33,611 nucleotides of DNA from Lentisphaerota bacterium (GCA_015061545.1 SUWJ01000027.1:1-33611); one strand, 5' to 3'. Shown: positions 16,798 to 25,632, counted from the first letter of the stretch. Notes: a model not told the origin generated them from the sequence alone. Program-made: numbers and translations.

Positions 16798-17652
16798 TCA
16801 CATCTTGACCTGATCCAGCGGAATACGTTTATTATCCGCGCTGTACATCTTGTTAAAAGCATCGCTTACGCTGTTGCTTTCGCCCACCAGTGCAAAAGGC
16901 AGCTGTTCGTTATTACCACGGTGTTCGCGCACCAGATAATAGGGTGGTTTGATATCGGGATAATGGAAACTTTCCGGCTCGCGCAAAAGTTTTTCCACGG
17001 CGGCTTTGGCGCCAGCACGGATCTTTTCGCGCACGACTTCGGGCGAAAGCTGTACCGAAGCGAGGTTGTAGTTTTCATAAGTTTTTACATCCATACTTTG
17101 CGAAACACCATTATCTGAACAGCGGCCCCATTTGCCGTAAACCGTTACCACCCCGGGGGTCAGCGCTTCGGCTTCTTCGGCCAGCGCCCGATCGCCTGAA
17201 GCAAAGATCGTGGGGATCCCCAGCTCCATGGCGCACAAAGCCGTGGCACCGTATTCACCGATAGAAAGAGCGTTGATCCGTTGATCTGTTGTATAAATAT
17301 TGCCGGTATGCGCCAAATGGGCATAACTTGTTCCCGCCTTGGCGTGCTGCCCCACAAATGCCAGCGCATCGCAATTATCATCCAACCCGTTGGGATAAAG
17401 CCGGTCGCCGCGACCGTTGAGCAGCACCGCCCGCCGGTCGAGCAATTCGCGGTCAATGCTTTCAAAATGATGTCCGATCACCACTTGAACTTCATCGGCG
17501 CCGCCCTCAAAAAAACCTTCGCAGGCGGCGTTGACTTCCAGCGTCAGCAGACGGCGGGCTTTTTCCCAGTAACGGCCGCTTTCGGTGCAATGATTGTCAA
17601 AATCGTAAACTCCGGTCACCCCTTCCATATCGGTAACAATGTGGATTTTCAT
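16798..17652 (-). CDS. M55-family D-aminopeptidase (DppA-like)
   Basis: M55 peptidases are zinc enzymes that release D-amino acids from short peptides such as D-Ala-D-Ala. The match is close: from MKIHIVTDMEGVTGV the zinc ligands would be Asp8 and Glu10, His61 or His62 (GHH), His103 (GQHAKAG) and Glu133 (IGEYGATA), with His115 (AHLAHTG) as the catalytic His. These are almost the same positions as in Bacillus DppA as I remember them. The start at 17652 has AGGAG 9 nt upstream; an upstream TTG at 17661 has no room for a ribosome site. At 284 residues the length is normal. It lies 21 nt after the large secreted protein and 3 nt before the EamA gene. Confidence 0.92.
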   Translation of the reverse strand: MKIHIVTDMEGVTGVYDFDNHCTESGRYWEKARRLLTLEVNAACEGFFEGGADEVQVVIGHHFESIDRELLDRRAVLLNGRGDRLYPNGLDDNCDALAFVGQHAKAGTSYAHLAHTGNIYTTDQRINALSIGEYGATALCAMELGIPTIFASGDRALAEEAEALTPGVVTVYGKWGRCSDNGVSQSMDVKTYENYNLASVQLSPEVVREKIRAGAKAAVEKLLREPESFHYPDIKPPYYLVREHRGNNEQLPFALVGESNSVSDAFNKMYSADNKRIPLDQVKM

Positions 17653-17673
17653 AGTCTGCAACTCCTTTTTAAA

Positions 17674-20600
17674 TTATTTTATAAACACAATTGTATAGGC
17701 TTTCAGCAACTCTTTGGGCAACCGAACCGTAACCTTATTGCAACTGACCTTGAAATCAAGTTGCTGCCGCCCGTCGAAGTCGGGACTTACGGCATACACG
17801 CTGTTGACCGCTTCGGTCCTGTGCAGCGAAAAAGTTATATCGCGTGCAATCTCCGGGAACGGCACTTGCGGTGCGCCGCGTTTAACTGTTTCGCCAAACT
17901 TGACGGTCCTGCCCGAGGCGTTCAACAGATGCACGATATCACTTTTGCCATCCCGGAAGACGGAGGTGTAAACACTTTTGGGTGCATCGGTTGAAAAATA
18001 TTTGATCGATGAAGCAAATTCATGTTTGAGAATATTGCCGAATACCTCCGCAAGTTTTTCGTCATAATCAAATTGGTACTTATCTCCGGGAGTGTGTTCT
18101 GTTTCCTCCTGATTCATACCAAAGGAGCAATGATGCATGATAAACTCACCCTTGCCGTATTTTACTGCGGTACTTACCGGCATTATTGCGCCGCCGTAGT
18201 TGACAAAGTACATACTGTTTTTATGCGCAGTATAATTGTCGGGACGGTAATAGATCAGCTTCTTTTTAAGCGGGATTTCCCTGCCCGCAGCATCAAATAT
18301 GCTGCTTACCCACAAGCTGCGCAATTTTTCAAACTTATAAGTAAAGCCGAACACATCTTCAAAGCCCCACGCAGAACGGGTATTGCCCAGTTCATCAAAA
18401 ATCCCCGCCAGCGGCGAAATCACCACTTTTCCGCCATTGCGGGCAAACTCCTTGATGACGGCAAGCTGCTTATCGGACAAACAGCCCGAAGCACCCACAT
18501 AGAGTAAATCGTATTGAGCCAGGAAATCCTTTTTCAGATTGAACTCCGAAATCATATCATAGGGTATATGCAGTTCTTCCAGCGTCTGCGCCGTACCCAT
18601 AAGTTCAGGACGGTAGCCGAAACTGCGGTTCCAGTCGCGGCTCTGTGCCGAAAAAAGCAGCAGCGCCCTGACGGCAGGCTGCGCCGTTGCCACATTCATA
18701 TTTTCTGTGGCAAATGCGTGATAATCACTTTTACCTTCGGGCCGTTCCATAACCGTTTCCCACGTCAACTGCCCGTTCATATTGTTCAGCGCCCAGCCGA
18801 AATATGCCAGATCCCAATGGTTCTCCGGATAGACCAGTCCGAACACAGGAGCGTTGTATGCGTAGCGCAAAACATTTTTCATCTTGCGGTAAGTCATCAC
18901 GCTGCGGTGAGATTCCAACACATTGCGGCTCATTATTTCGGTACCCAGAAAATCCACTCCGCGCCCGACCTGCAGCAGATCCAAACCCAACGACAACGAT
19001 GCCCAGTTGGCGCTGAAACCGTAGTGGGTATTGTAAGCGACAAAGGAGAAATCAGGCTTGTGCGCTTTGACCCGTTTCCGCAAACCGACCCACCACGAGC
19101 CGATCTCGCGCTTGCGCCATTCGCGGAATGCTTTCCAGAGCGGATCATTTTTATCTTTCAGCCGCGGATCAAGTTCATTGACCGGGTAATACCAGTTGGT
19201 ATCGGCGTGAAACTTTTCCAGACAACTTGCACATAGGCAGTTGTGGGTCCAGAACGCCACTTCGTCGATCATCAGAGCATCAATACCGGTTTTAAGGATA
19301 AAATCGGTAAAATATTGATATGCTTTTTCCCGATGTACAGGGTTGACGGGGCAAAAGTGCGGTGTCGGCAGCATATCGTCCAGTCGGCGGTCAGTTTCGC
19401 CGATACGTTCGCACATTACCCGGAATCCCTGATCTATATTCCACAACAAGGTCAAATCCTGATGGTCGATAACTTTCATACCGCGCGCATGAGCAGCTTT
19501 TGAAATCTTTTTCAATTCCGCCGCCGCCCGATCGATATGTTTTTTATAGGTGTGGCGCGACAGCATTCCATTGACTATTATTGTATTGATATGTTTGCTT
19601 TCGAGCAGATCCAAACGCCGCTCCAGATCGGGCAGGAAGGTATATTCATTGATCGAGGAGTCGTTGCCGCTGCCAAGTGCACTGAATCTTGCACTGTAGC
19701 GCCATGCCATACCCGGACGCTGAACGGTTTCCACTGCTATCGGATAATCCAGTTTTTTGAACTCAGCTGCCGTTTCCCTCCCCGGTTCGGGCAAAAAGAA
19801 CTTGCTTGACGCAGCTTTAAGTTTTGCCGCCGGGCGGTAATGCTCGTTGCGATACATCACCGACGGCTCAAAGCCATCGACCGCCCAGATACCGCGACGG
19901 AAACTGTAATCTTCTTTGCTGTGCAGCAGCGCCTGCACCCCGATAGTGCTCAACAGATAATCGCCTTCCAGCTCAATAACTGCGCTGCGATCGCTCTTTT
20001 CCAGCCAGATCGGGATCGTTACATTCACCGCGTGCTGCGGCTCGATACTGAAAAAATCCGTTTGCAATTCACCGTTGATCCGGATGCGGAAACGGTTTTC
20101 CGTCTTGCCGTAATTACCTGCACCCAGCGTGATTATATACAACCCCGGTTCCAGATCACTTAATTTGAACTTACCGTTTTTCCCCGCCAAAGCCGAATAG
20201 TAAACTCCCGGATATTGATTCCCGGTTACTTGTGCATTGCCATTATCCAGCCAGCCGTCCTGCTTATCGCCAGCAGCGGTCAAATCCATAGTTTTATAAT
20301 TTTCACCGTGAGCTTCCGAACCGAAACTGTAAAGCCGTATCGGCGGGAACGGATCGCCGGAGCCGGAAAATGTCTGATGGTGATAACGCTTGTAATCCTC
20401 CCGCTTGCCGGCATAAATCCGCATCTTGCCGCCGATATGCGCACCGCGGTCGCCAAAGTTATCGCCGTATTCAAACAACAGCTTGCCGCCACGCCGATAG
20501 ACGCCCCACTGACCGCGGATACAGTTCCAAACATAGTCGCTGACAAAATCCCCCACGCCCAGCGGATTCATATCAAAAACAATATTGAAATCCCTGCCGT

Positions 20601-21108
20601 CGGACACCGCAAACTGCCGGAAATTAGTTCCCCGTTTGATTGAAGAATCTTCCTTTATACTTGAATCCAGCTTGCCCGTTACATCGGTTACTTTGACCGT
20701 TCGGCCGGTTTTGCCGTCGTAACTCATATTTTCGACCACATTCCACGGCACGGTGATATTGCCGATCCGCACGGGGTGACGCGGCCAGGCGGTAGCTTCG
20801 GTCAGCATGGTTATTTCCACCTCATCTTTAGCGGGAGTCAGAACGATCTCCTGCCGGAAGCGTGACTCTTTATGCTCGCTCCAGATATTCCAAACCTCAC
20901 GGCCATCGGGCAAAACCGTGTGTGAACGCTTGAGATCGTAAGGTTGGTCAAGGTTGGAAAATTTGTGAACTATGGAGTCTACCAGCAATTTACCACGATA
21001 AAAAACCTGAAAGTCATCACCAATATTTTTTACCGAAAAATCGCCCCCGGCTACTGCCATTGCCCCACCGCAGAGCCAACCGATCACCCACAATGCTATC
21101 TTTTTCAT
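17674..21108 (-). CDS. Large secreted glycoside-hydrolase-like protein (GHL6/GH42-like)
   Basis: The signal peptide MKKIALWVIGWLCGGAMAVAGG probably cuts near AMA or AVA (residues 16-20). The start is set at 21108 because AGGGAG lies 6 nt before it; upstream ATGs overlap that site. The 1,144 residues read as an N-terminal beta-sandwich, a malectin/CBM-like domain (FRIRINGELQTDFFSI, AVIELEGDYLLS), a TIM-barrel region with GMKVIDHQDLTLLW, FTDFILKTGIDALMIDEVAFW and a CxxC segment HNCLCASCLEKFH, then a GH42-like amidotransferase/trimerisation-type domain (LLYVGASGCLSDKQLAVIKEF, ARNGGKVVISPLAG) and a C-terminal beta domain. The pattern recalls GHL6-type hypothetical glycosyl hydrolases; substrate and catalytic residues are not established, but Asp/Glu of MIDEVAF are candidates. 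It lies 20 nt after lrp. Confidence 0.8.
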   Translation of the reverse strand: MKKIALWVIGWLCGGAMAVAGGDFSVKNIGDDFQVFYRGKLLVDSIVHKFSNLDQPYDLKRSHTVLPDGREVWNIWSEHKESRFRQEIVLTPAKDEVEITMLTEATAWPRHPVRIGNITVPWNVVENMSYDGKTGRTVKVTDVTGKLDSSIKEDSSIKRGTNFRQFAVSDGRDFNIVFDMNPLGVGDFVSDYVWNCIRGQWGVYRRGGKLLFEYGDNFGDRGAHIGGKMRIYAGKREDYKRYHHQTFSGSGDPFPPIRLYSFGSEAHGENYKTMDLTAAGDKQDGWLDNGNAQVTGNQYPGVYYSALAGKNGKFKLSDLEPGLYIITLGAGNYGKTENRFRIRINGELQTDFFSIEPQHAVNVTIPIWLEKSDRSAVIELEGDYLLSTIGVQALLHSKEDYSFRRGIWAVDGFEPSVMYRNEHYRPAAKLKAASSKFFLPEPGRETAAEFKKLDYPIAVETVQRPGMAWRYSARFSALGSGNDSSINEYTFLPDLERRLDLLESKHINTIIVNGMLSRHTYKKHIDRAAAELKKISKAAHARGMKVIDHQDLTLLWNIDQGFRVMCERIGETDRRLDDMLPTPHFCPVNPVHREKAYQYFTDFILKTGIDALMIDEVAFWTHNCLCASCLEKFHADTNWYYPVNELDPRLKDKNDPLWKAFREWRKREIGSWWVGLRKRVKAHKPDFSFVAYNTHYGFSANWASLSLGLDLLQVGRGVDFLGTEIMSRNVLESHRSVMTYRKMKNVLRYAYNAPVFGLVYPENHWDLAYFGWALNNMNGQLTWETVMERPEGKSDYHAFATENMNVATAQPAVRALLLFSAQSRDWNRSFGYRPELMGTAQTLEELHIPYDMISEFNLKKDFLAQYDLLYVGASGCLSDKQLAVIKEFARNGGKVVISPLAGIFDELGNTRSAWGFEDVFGFTYKFEKLRSLWVSSIFDAAGREIPLKKKLIYYRPDNYTAHKNSMYFVNYGGAIMPVSTAVKYGKGEFIMHHCSFGMNQEETEHTPGDKYQFDYDEKLAEVFGNILKHEFASSIKYFSTDAPKSVYTSVFRDGKSDIVHLLNASGRTVKFGETVKRGAPQVPFPEIARDITFSLHRTEAVNSVYAVSPDFDGRQQLDFKVSCNKVTVRLPKELLKAYTIVFIK

Positions 21109-21128
21109 TTCCATCTCCCTGTTATATT

Positions 21129-21578
21129 TCAATCAATTATTTCAGATGACAAATCATTTTTTATTGTATTAAGGATTAAGTGGGAATAGGATTTGCGCAC
21201 CAGCGGAATCTTGCCGATGCGGTACATGAGATCGGCCAACTCGTCGGTATCGCGCACCACCACTTTCAGCCGGTAATAGCGCTCGCCGCAGGTTTCAAGA
21301 ATTTCTACGATCTCGGGCATTTTTGCCAATTCCAACCCCACCGAGCTTTCGCCGATATTTTCGTCGGTATCCAAGTCGATAAGAATTTGCATATTCCGGT
21401 TCAACTTGCGGGAATCTATGCGCGTTACATAACCTTGAATAACGCCCGATTCCTCCAGCTTGCGTACCCGCTCCAACACCGCCGAAGGTGCCATATTCAG
21501 CTCCCGTGCCAACGCCACATTGGGCATACGCGCATCGTTGCGCAGCAAATTAAGGATCCGCTTGTCTGTATTATCCAT
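21129..21578 (-). CDS. Lrp/AsnC-family transcriptional regulator
   Basis: A 149-residue regulator. The N-terminal winged helix is MDNTDKRILNLLRNDARMPNVALARELNMAPSAVLERVRKLEESG (about 1-45; motif parts NVALARELNMAPSAV and ERVRKLEESGVI), followed by the linker VTRIDSRKLN and a RAM (amino-acid-binding) domain with EIVEILETCGERYYRLKVVVRD. These proteins form octamers or dimers that bind palindromic AT-rich sites and sense amino acids. GGAGGA lies 6 nt before the ATG; an upstream TTG at 21581 is unlikely. It is the first gene of an operon with the GH-like protein, an M55 D-aminopeptidase and an EamA transporter. It has a clear promoter, and paired Lrp-box-like sites lie further upstream, which suggests self-regulation. 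Confidence 0.95.
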   Translation of the reverse strand: MDNTDKRILNLLRNDARMPNVALARELNMAPSAVLERVRKLEESGVIQGYVTRIDSRKLNRNMQILIDLDTDENIGESSVGLELAKMPEIVEILETCGERYYRLKVVVRDTDELADLMYRIGKIPLVRKSYSHLILNTIKNDLSSEIID

Positions 21579-21631
21579 CAAGATTCCTCCGCCCGGTGAT
21601 CTTTGCTTTTGAACTCTCCATCCGCAATATA

Positions 21632-21660
21632 AATATAAGTCAGAGTTTTTGTATTTTCAA
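21632..21660 (-). promoter_or_regulatory. Promoter of the lrp operon
   Basis: On the minus strand TTGAAA (21660-21655), exactly 17 nt, then TATATT (21637-21632). The start of transcription would be near 21625, giving a leader of about 47 nt. This is a strong match and serves all four genes, as the gaps between them are 20, 21 and 3 nt. Confidence 0.75.
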
Positions 21661-21710
21661 GGGCGGAAGCAAACTTTTAATGCAAAAATTCACATAACAA
21701 CTCAAAGCAA

Positions 21711-21754
21711 AGAATTATATTCTAAAGCACAACACTCCTTTAGAATATAATTCT
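21711..21754. promoter_or_regulatory. Perfect 17-bp inverted repeat with Lrp-box-like arms
   Basis: AGAATTATATTCTAAAG (21711-21727) and CTTTAGAATATAATTCT (21738-21754) are exact reverse complements around a 10-nt centre. Each arm holds a near-palindrome, AGAAT-N3-ATTCT. TAGAATATAATTCTA at 21741-21755 fits the Lrp consensus YAGHAWATTWTDCTR (as I recall it) at 14 of 15 positions; the left arm on the minus strand fits at 13. The arm centres, 21717 and 21748, are 31 bp apart, about three helical turns. The element is 51 nt upstream of the lrp -35 and 23 nt beyond the recN stop, so it may also act as an AT-rich terminator hairpin for recN. Confidence 0.75.
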
Positions 21755-21776
21755 AAAAAATCAGCAAGTTAAAAAA

Positions 21777-23435
21777 TCAATCTTTCAACAGCGACCTGGC
21801 GTGATGCCGCGCCGCTTCTGTTCCGCCCAGCATACGGGCGATCTCGCCAACGCGGGACTCTTTATCCAGCAACTTGATTGTGCCGAAAACCTCGCCGTTT
21901 TCAATATGTTTGCTTACAGCGTAATGATGCTGCGCTTTAGCTGCCACTTGCGGCAGGTGCGATATACACAAAAGCTGACGGCAAGTGGAAAGCGCCAGCA
22001 GTTCCTCGCCGACCCGTACCCCCGTTTCGCCGCCGATATTCACGTCGATTTCATCAAAAATCAATACCGGCACCGCATCGGCATCGGCAAGCACCGCTTT
22101 CAAAGCCAACATCACCCGCGCGATTTCGCCCGAACTGGCAATCAGCCGCAACGGCGCCGGATTCAATCCGGGATTGGCAGAAAAAATCATATCAACTGTA
22201 TCAATACCGGTAAGATCGGGTTCGCGCGACGCAAAATCTATACTGAAAGCGTTATATTCAAAACCCAGCACTTTAAGTTTTTCCGAAACCCGCGCGGACA
22301 ATTCAGCCGCCGCCGCTTTTCTGGAGTCAGAAAGTTTCCCGGCGGCAGCAGTCAAATCCGCTTCTGCCGCAGCAATACGCTCAGCGAACTCTTTTTGTTT
22401 TTGAGCAAAATCCTTAACCAGCTGCAGCCGTTTTTCGGCTTCGGCACGGCGCAGCAGCACACTTTCCAAAGTAGGTCCGTAGTGCCGTTTCAGAGTATAT
22501 ATTTCGCTGAGTCGTTTTTCCAATTCGGCAAACGATTCTTCGTCCAGCTCAATTTTACCGGAATAAATTTCCAGCGCCGACACTAAATTTTCGATGCTTT
22601 CGCGGATCAGCTCCAGATCGGTCAAAAAATTCTCCGTTTCCGCCCCGCCCAGCTGCGGCAGCTCCGCAAGTTTGCGGTAAATCCCCGAAAGCGTATCCAG
22701 CAAAGAGTTATCGCCTTCGCCCAGTTCCATGATCGAAGCGCTGACGATTTGTACTATTGTGTGGGCATTGGCAGCAATCTTATGCCGCTCAGCAAGTATC
22801 GTATCTTCATCGGGTTGCGGATCGACTGCGGCGATCTCCGATACGATCCCCCGCAGCATTTCCGCTTCGTCGGCATCCGGCAGATCACTCAGCAAGCTGT
22901 CGCGCTCCTGCTTGAGCGCTTTAAGCTGTTCGTAATATTTTTTATATTCGCCGTGCAAGTTTTGCAGATTGCCGAACCGATCCAGCAGTTCCAGCTGCCG
23001 CGACCGATGCAAAAGCGTGTGATGTTCGTTGGCTCCGTGAACGTCGATCAGCAAATCCCCGATCCGTTTAAGCGTAACAATATTTACCGGCGTATCGTTG
23101 AGAAAATTACGGTTCCCGCCTGCCGTAAAAGTGCGCCGCAGCTGGATCGTCACCATCGGCGCAGCTTCAAACTCTATACCTGAAGCCTCCAATTCGGCAA
23201 TGATTTCAGGATTCCGCGCCGCATCCACCGTGATTTCTGCCGCAAGCTCACAGCGCGAACAACCTGCCCGCAGCAGATTTTTATCCGCCCGCTTGCCAGT
23301 CAGCAAAGCAATCGTGTTAAGCAGCACCGTTTTGCCTGAACCGCTTTCGCCAGTCACCACGTTGAAGCCCGGAGCGAACTCAACCCCGGCATTGGCGATC
23401 AGTGCCAGATTTTTGATTTTCAGATAATTAAGCAT
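21777..23435 (-). CDS. recN: DNA repair protein RecN
   Basis: RecN is an SMC-like ATPase acting in double-strand break repair. The 552 residues match the family. Walker A is GESGSGKT (29-36) after ALIANAGVEFAPGFNVVT. The middle is a coiled coil (about 150-370). The C-terminal lobe has SSGEIARVMLALKAVL and Walker B VPVLIFDEIDVNIGGETG, then CISHLPQVAAKA. The start is fixed by MLNYLKIKNLALI, which is canonical. No Shine-Dalgarno is visible, and a strong intrinsic terminator lies directly upstream, its T-run ending 10 nt before the ATG. Expression may depend on read-through or leaderless initiation. An AT-rich inverted repeat follows the stop. Confidence 0.97.
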   Translation of the reverse strand: MLNYLKIKNLALIANAGVEFAPGFNVVTGESGSGKTVLLNTIALLTGKRADKNLLRAGCSRCELAAEITVDAARNPEIIAELEASGIEFEAAPMVTIQLRRTFTAGGNRNFLNDTPVNIVTLKRIGDLLIDVHGANEHHTLLHRSRQLELLDRFGNLQNLHGEYKKYYEQLKALKQERDSLLSDLPDADEAEMLRGIVSEIAAVDPQPDEDTILAERHKIAANAHTIVQIVSASIMELGEGDNSLLDTLSGIYRKLAELPQLGGAETENFLTDLELIRESIENLVSALEIYSGKIELDEESFAELEKRLSEIYTLKRHYGPTLESVLLRRAEAEKRLQLVKDFAQKQKEFAERIAAAEADLTAAAGKLSDSRKAAAAELSARVSEKLKVLGFEYNAFSIDFASREPDLTGIDTVDMIFSANPGLNPAPLRLIASSGEIARVMLALKAVLADADAVPVLIFDEIDVNIGGETGVRVGEELLALSTCRQLLCISHLPQVAAKAQHHYAVSKHIENGEVFGTIKLLDKESRVGEIARMLGGTEAARHHARSLLKD

Positions 23436-23445
23436 AAAAAATCAG

Positions 23446-23480
23446 AAAAAAAGCGGAAACGGTTCTGCAACCGTTTCCGC
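23446..23480 (-). terminator. Intrinsic terminator after argC, directly before recN
   Basis: A perfect 12-bp stem, GCGGAAACGGTT (23453-23464) with AACCGTTTCCGC (23469-23480), has a 4-nt loop. On the minus strand it is followed by seven T (23452-23446). It begins 8 nt after the argC stop, and only 10 nt separate the end of the T-run from the recN start codon. Confidence 0.95.
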
Positions 23481-23488
23481 CGTCGACC

Positions 23489-24520
23489 TTAAAGCAAACC
23501 TGCGTTTTCCGCCAGTCCCAGGCGGATATTCATACACTGGATCGCCTGACCCGATGCACCTTTGGTCAGGTTATCAATACAGGATGTAACAATAAGTTTA
23601 TTGGTACGGCTGTCGATATTGTAACCGATCTGGCAGCAGTTGCTCATGGCAACATATTTGACATCGGCAGTTTTCTTCGGCGGCAGCACCATCACAAACT
23701 CTTCGTTGCCGTAGGCTTCTTCGTACGCTTTCTGAATATCTTCCAGCGTAACTCCGGGCATCAGATTATAAATGATCGTGGAGTTGATCCCCCGGTTGAA
23801 CGGTGCCAGATGCGGAATAAAGTTGAGCTGCAGCTCATCCACTCCAGCCGCAACCGCAAATTCCTGCTCGATTTCCGGCGTATGACGATGGCCGACCACC
23901 CCGTAAGCCTTGAAACTTTCGTTACATTCGGGGAAAATGTACGCTTCGGCAACCTTGCGTCCTGCCCCGCTGACTCCGGACGCGCTGCAAATAATAATAC
24001 CTTCGGTGCTGACCAGTTTGCGCTCCAGCAGCGGCGCCGACGGCAGAATACTGCTGGTGGGATAGCACCCGGCACAAGCGATCAGGTTCGCCGTTTTCAG
24101 CTGTTCGCGGTAACGCTCGGGCTGACCGTAAACCGCCTGTTTCAGCAGTTCAGGCGACGGATGCGGCGCATTGTAGTACTCTTCGTATTTAGCGGTGCTG
24201 CGCAGACGGAAATCCGCCGAAATATCAATAACGATCAGCCCCGCTTCCAGCAGCGGAATGGCATACTCTGTAGCCAATCCGTGAGGCAGCGCCAGAAAAG
24301 CCACCTGCGCCAGTTTTGCCAGCTCTTTTACTTCAGGATTGCAGAACACCAGATTGCTCTTGGCAAATCTGGGGTAAACTTCGCCGATCCGCTTGCCCGC
24401 ATTGGCGCGGGAGGTAATCGCCGTCAGTTCCACCCCCGGATGCTTGAGCAGCAACCGCACCAGCTCCTCACCCGAGTAACCAGACGCACCAACAACTGCA
24501 ACTTTAACTTTTTCAACCAT
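23489..24520 (-). CDS. argC: N-acetyl-gamma-glutamyl-phosphate reductase
   Basis: ArgC makes N-acetylglutamate 5-semialdehyde from the acyl phosphate with NADPH, the third step of arginine synthesis. The 343 residues fit the family. The Rossmann motif GASGYSGEELVRLL is at about 11-24, the catalytic Cys lies in ACAGCYPTSS (about 149-158), and GVVGHRHTPEIEQE carries the typical His residues. It stands alone without other arg genes. The start has GGAAAG 11 nt upstream. Between the ribosomal-protein terminator and this start, a 6-bp hairpin (ATCCGC 24542-24547, GCGGAT 24551-24556, loop CAA) lies in the 50-nt leader, and I see no clear promoter there. Confidence 0.96.
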   Translation of the reverse strand: MVEKVKVAVVGASGYSGEELVRLLLKHPGVELTAITSRANAGKRIGEVYPRFAKSNLVFCNPEVKELAKLAQVAFLALPHGLATEYAIPLLEAGLIVIDISADFRLRSTAKYEEYYNAPHPSPELLKQAVYGQPERYREQLKTANLIACAGCYPTSSILPSAPLLERKLVSTEGIIICSASGVSGAGRKVAEAYIFPECNESFKAYGVVGHRHTPEIEQEFAVAAGVDELQLNFIPHLAPFNRGINSTIIYNLMPGVTLEDIQKAYEEAYGNEEFVMVLPPKKTADVKYVAMSNCCQIGYNIDSRTNKLIVTSCIDNLTKGASGQAIQCMNIRLGLAENAGLL

Positions 24521-24572
24521 TTACAACACAACTTTCCATTGATCCGCCAAGCGGATACCTTGCGATAAAAAC

Positions 24573-24605
24573 AAAAAATGGGGACCGATTTGAGTCGGAC
24601 CCCAT
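24573..24605 (-). terminator. Intrinsic terminator of the rplM-rpsI operon
   Basis: ATGGGGACCGA (24578-24588) pairs with TCGGACCCCAT (24595-24605) apart from one A-A (T-T in RNA orientation) mismatch, with a 6-nt loop. On the minus strand a run of six T follows the stem, then G and five more T. Confidence 0.92.
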
Positions 24606-24633
24606 TGAAAGATTTTTCCAGACGGAAATACTT

Positions 24634-25023
<390 letters not shown>

Positions 25024-25035
25024 GATTTCTTCTCC

Positions 25036-25467
25036 TTACTTGACGGTGATCTTGCGGGGGTTCTGAGCGGCGTGCGGATGTTCGCTGCCGGCATAGACCT
25101 TGAGTTTGGCAAACTGCTGACGACCCAGACGGCCGTGCGGCATCATGCCCCAAACCGCCGACTTGATCAGGCGGGCAGGATCCTTTTCGCGGATTTCCTT
25201 AGCGGTGTATTCCTTGCGGCCGCTGCGATAGCCTGTGTAATCGACGTAGGTCTTTTTGTCATTCTTGCTGCCGGTGAAGACAGCTTTTTCGGCATTGATA
25301 ACAACGACAAACGCGCCGGTATCAATGTGCGGAGTGAAGGTCGGTTTGTCCTTGCCGCGAAGCGCGTTGGCGATGATGACCGCCAAACGGCCCACCGGGG
25401 CCTCAGAAGCGTCGAACAGCACGTGTTCACGCTGGACTTCTCCGACTTTTGCCAGATAAGTTTTCAT
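25036..25467 (-). CDS. rplM: 50S ribosomal protein L13
   Basis: The 143 residues match L13: VQREHVLFDASEAPVGRLAVIIANALRGKDKPTFTPHIDTG in the N-terminal part (key parts APVGRLA and LRGKDKPTFTPH), then KTYVDYTGYRSG and AVWGMMPHGRLGRQQFAKLKVYAGSEHPHAAQNP. I use ATG 25467 (MKTYLAKV) rather than the longer open frame from 25527, because MKTYLAK is a common L13 start; the ribosome site AAGAAG is weak. It forms the standard rplM-rpsI pair. A leader of about 115 nt lies between the promoter and the start, long enough for control by L13 itself. Confidence 0.97.
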   Translation of the reverse strand: MKTYLAKVGEVQREHVLFDASEAPVGRLAVIIANALRGKDKPTFTPHIDTGAFVVVINAEKAVFTGSKNDKKTYVDYTGYRSGRKEYTAKEIREKDPARLIKSAVWGMMPHGRLGRQQFAKLKVYAGSEHPHAAQNPRKITVK

Positions 25468-25588
25468 TCTTGTTCTTCTTTTGGTTAATGAATACTGAAA
25501 CTTTATTGCTCGCACCTGCAAATCCACGGCGATTCATCTACCCGATCGGGTTTGGGCACAACAATCCCGCAGAAATCCAAGTCTTATT

Positions 25589-25616
25589 AATCTACCACAC
25601 TTTTGCAATTTTACAA
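25589..25616 (-). promoter_or_regulatory. Promoter of rplM-rpsI
   Basis: On the minus strand TTGTAA (25616-25611), 16 nt, TAGATT (25594-25589). It lies 17 nt beyond the ddh stop, and no terminator separates it from ddh. The resulting leader contains the 12-bp palindrome ACCCGATCGGGT (25540-25551). Confidence 0.6.
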
Positions 25617-25632
25617 GTTGTAAATGCTTCTT

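Noticed and set aside
21711..21754. Transposon end or attachment site
   Set aside because: No transposase or integrase nearby, no target duplication seen, and the arms fit regulator boxes better.
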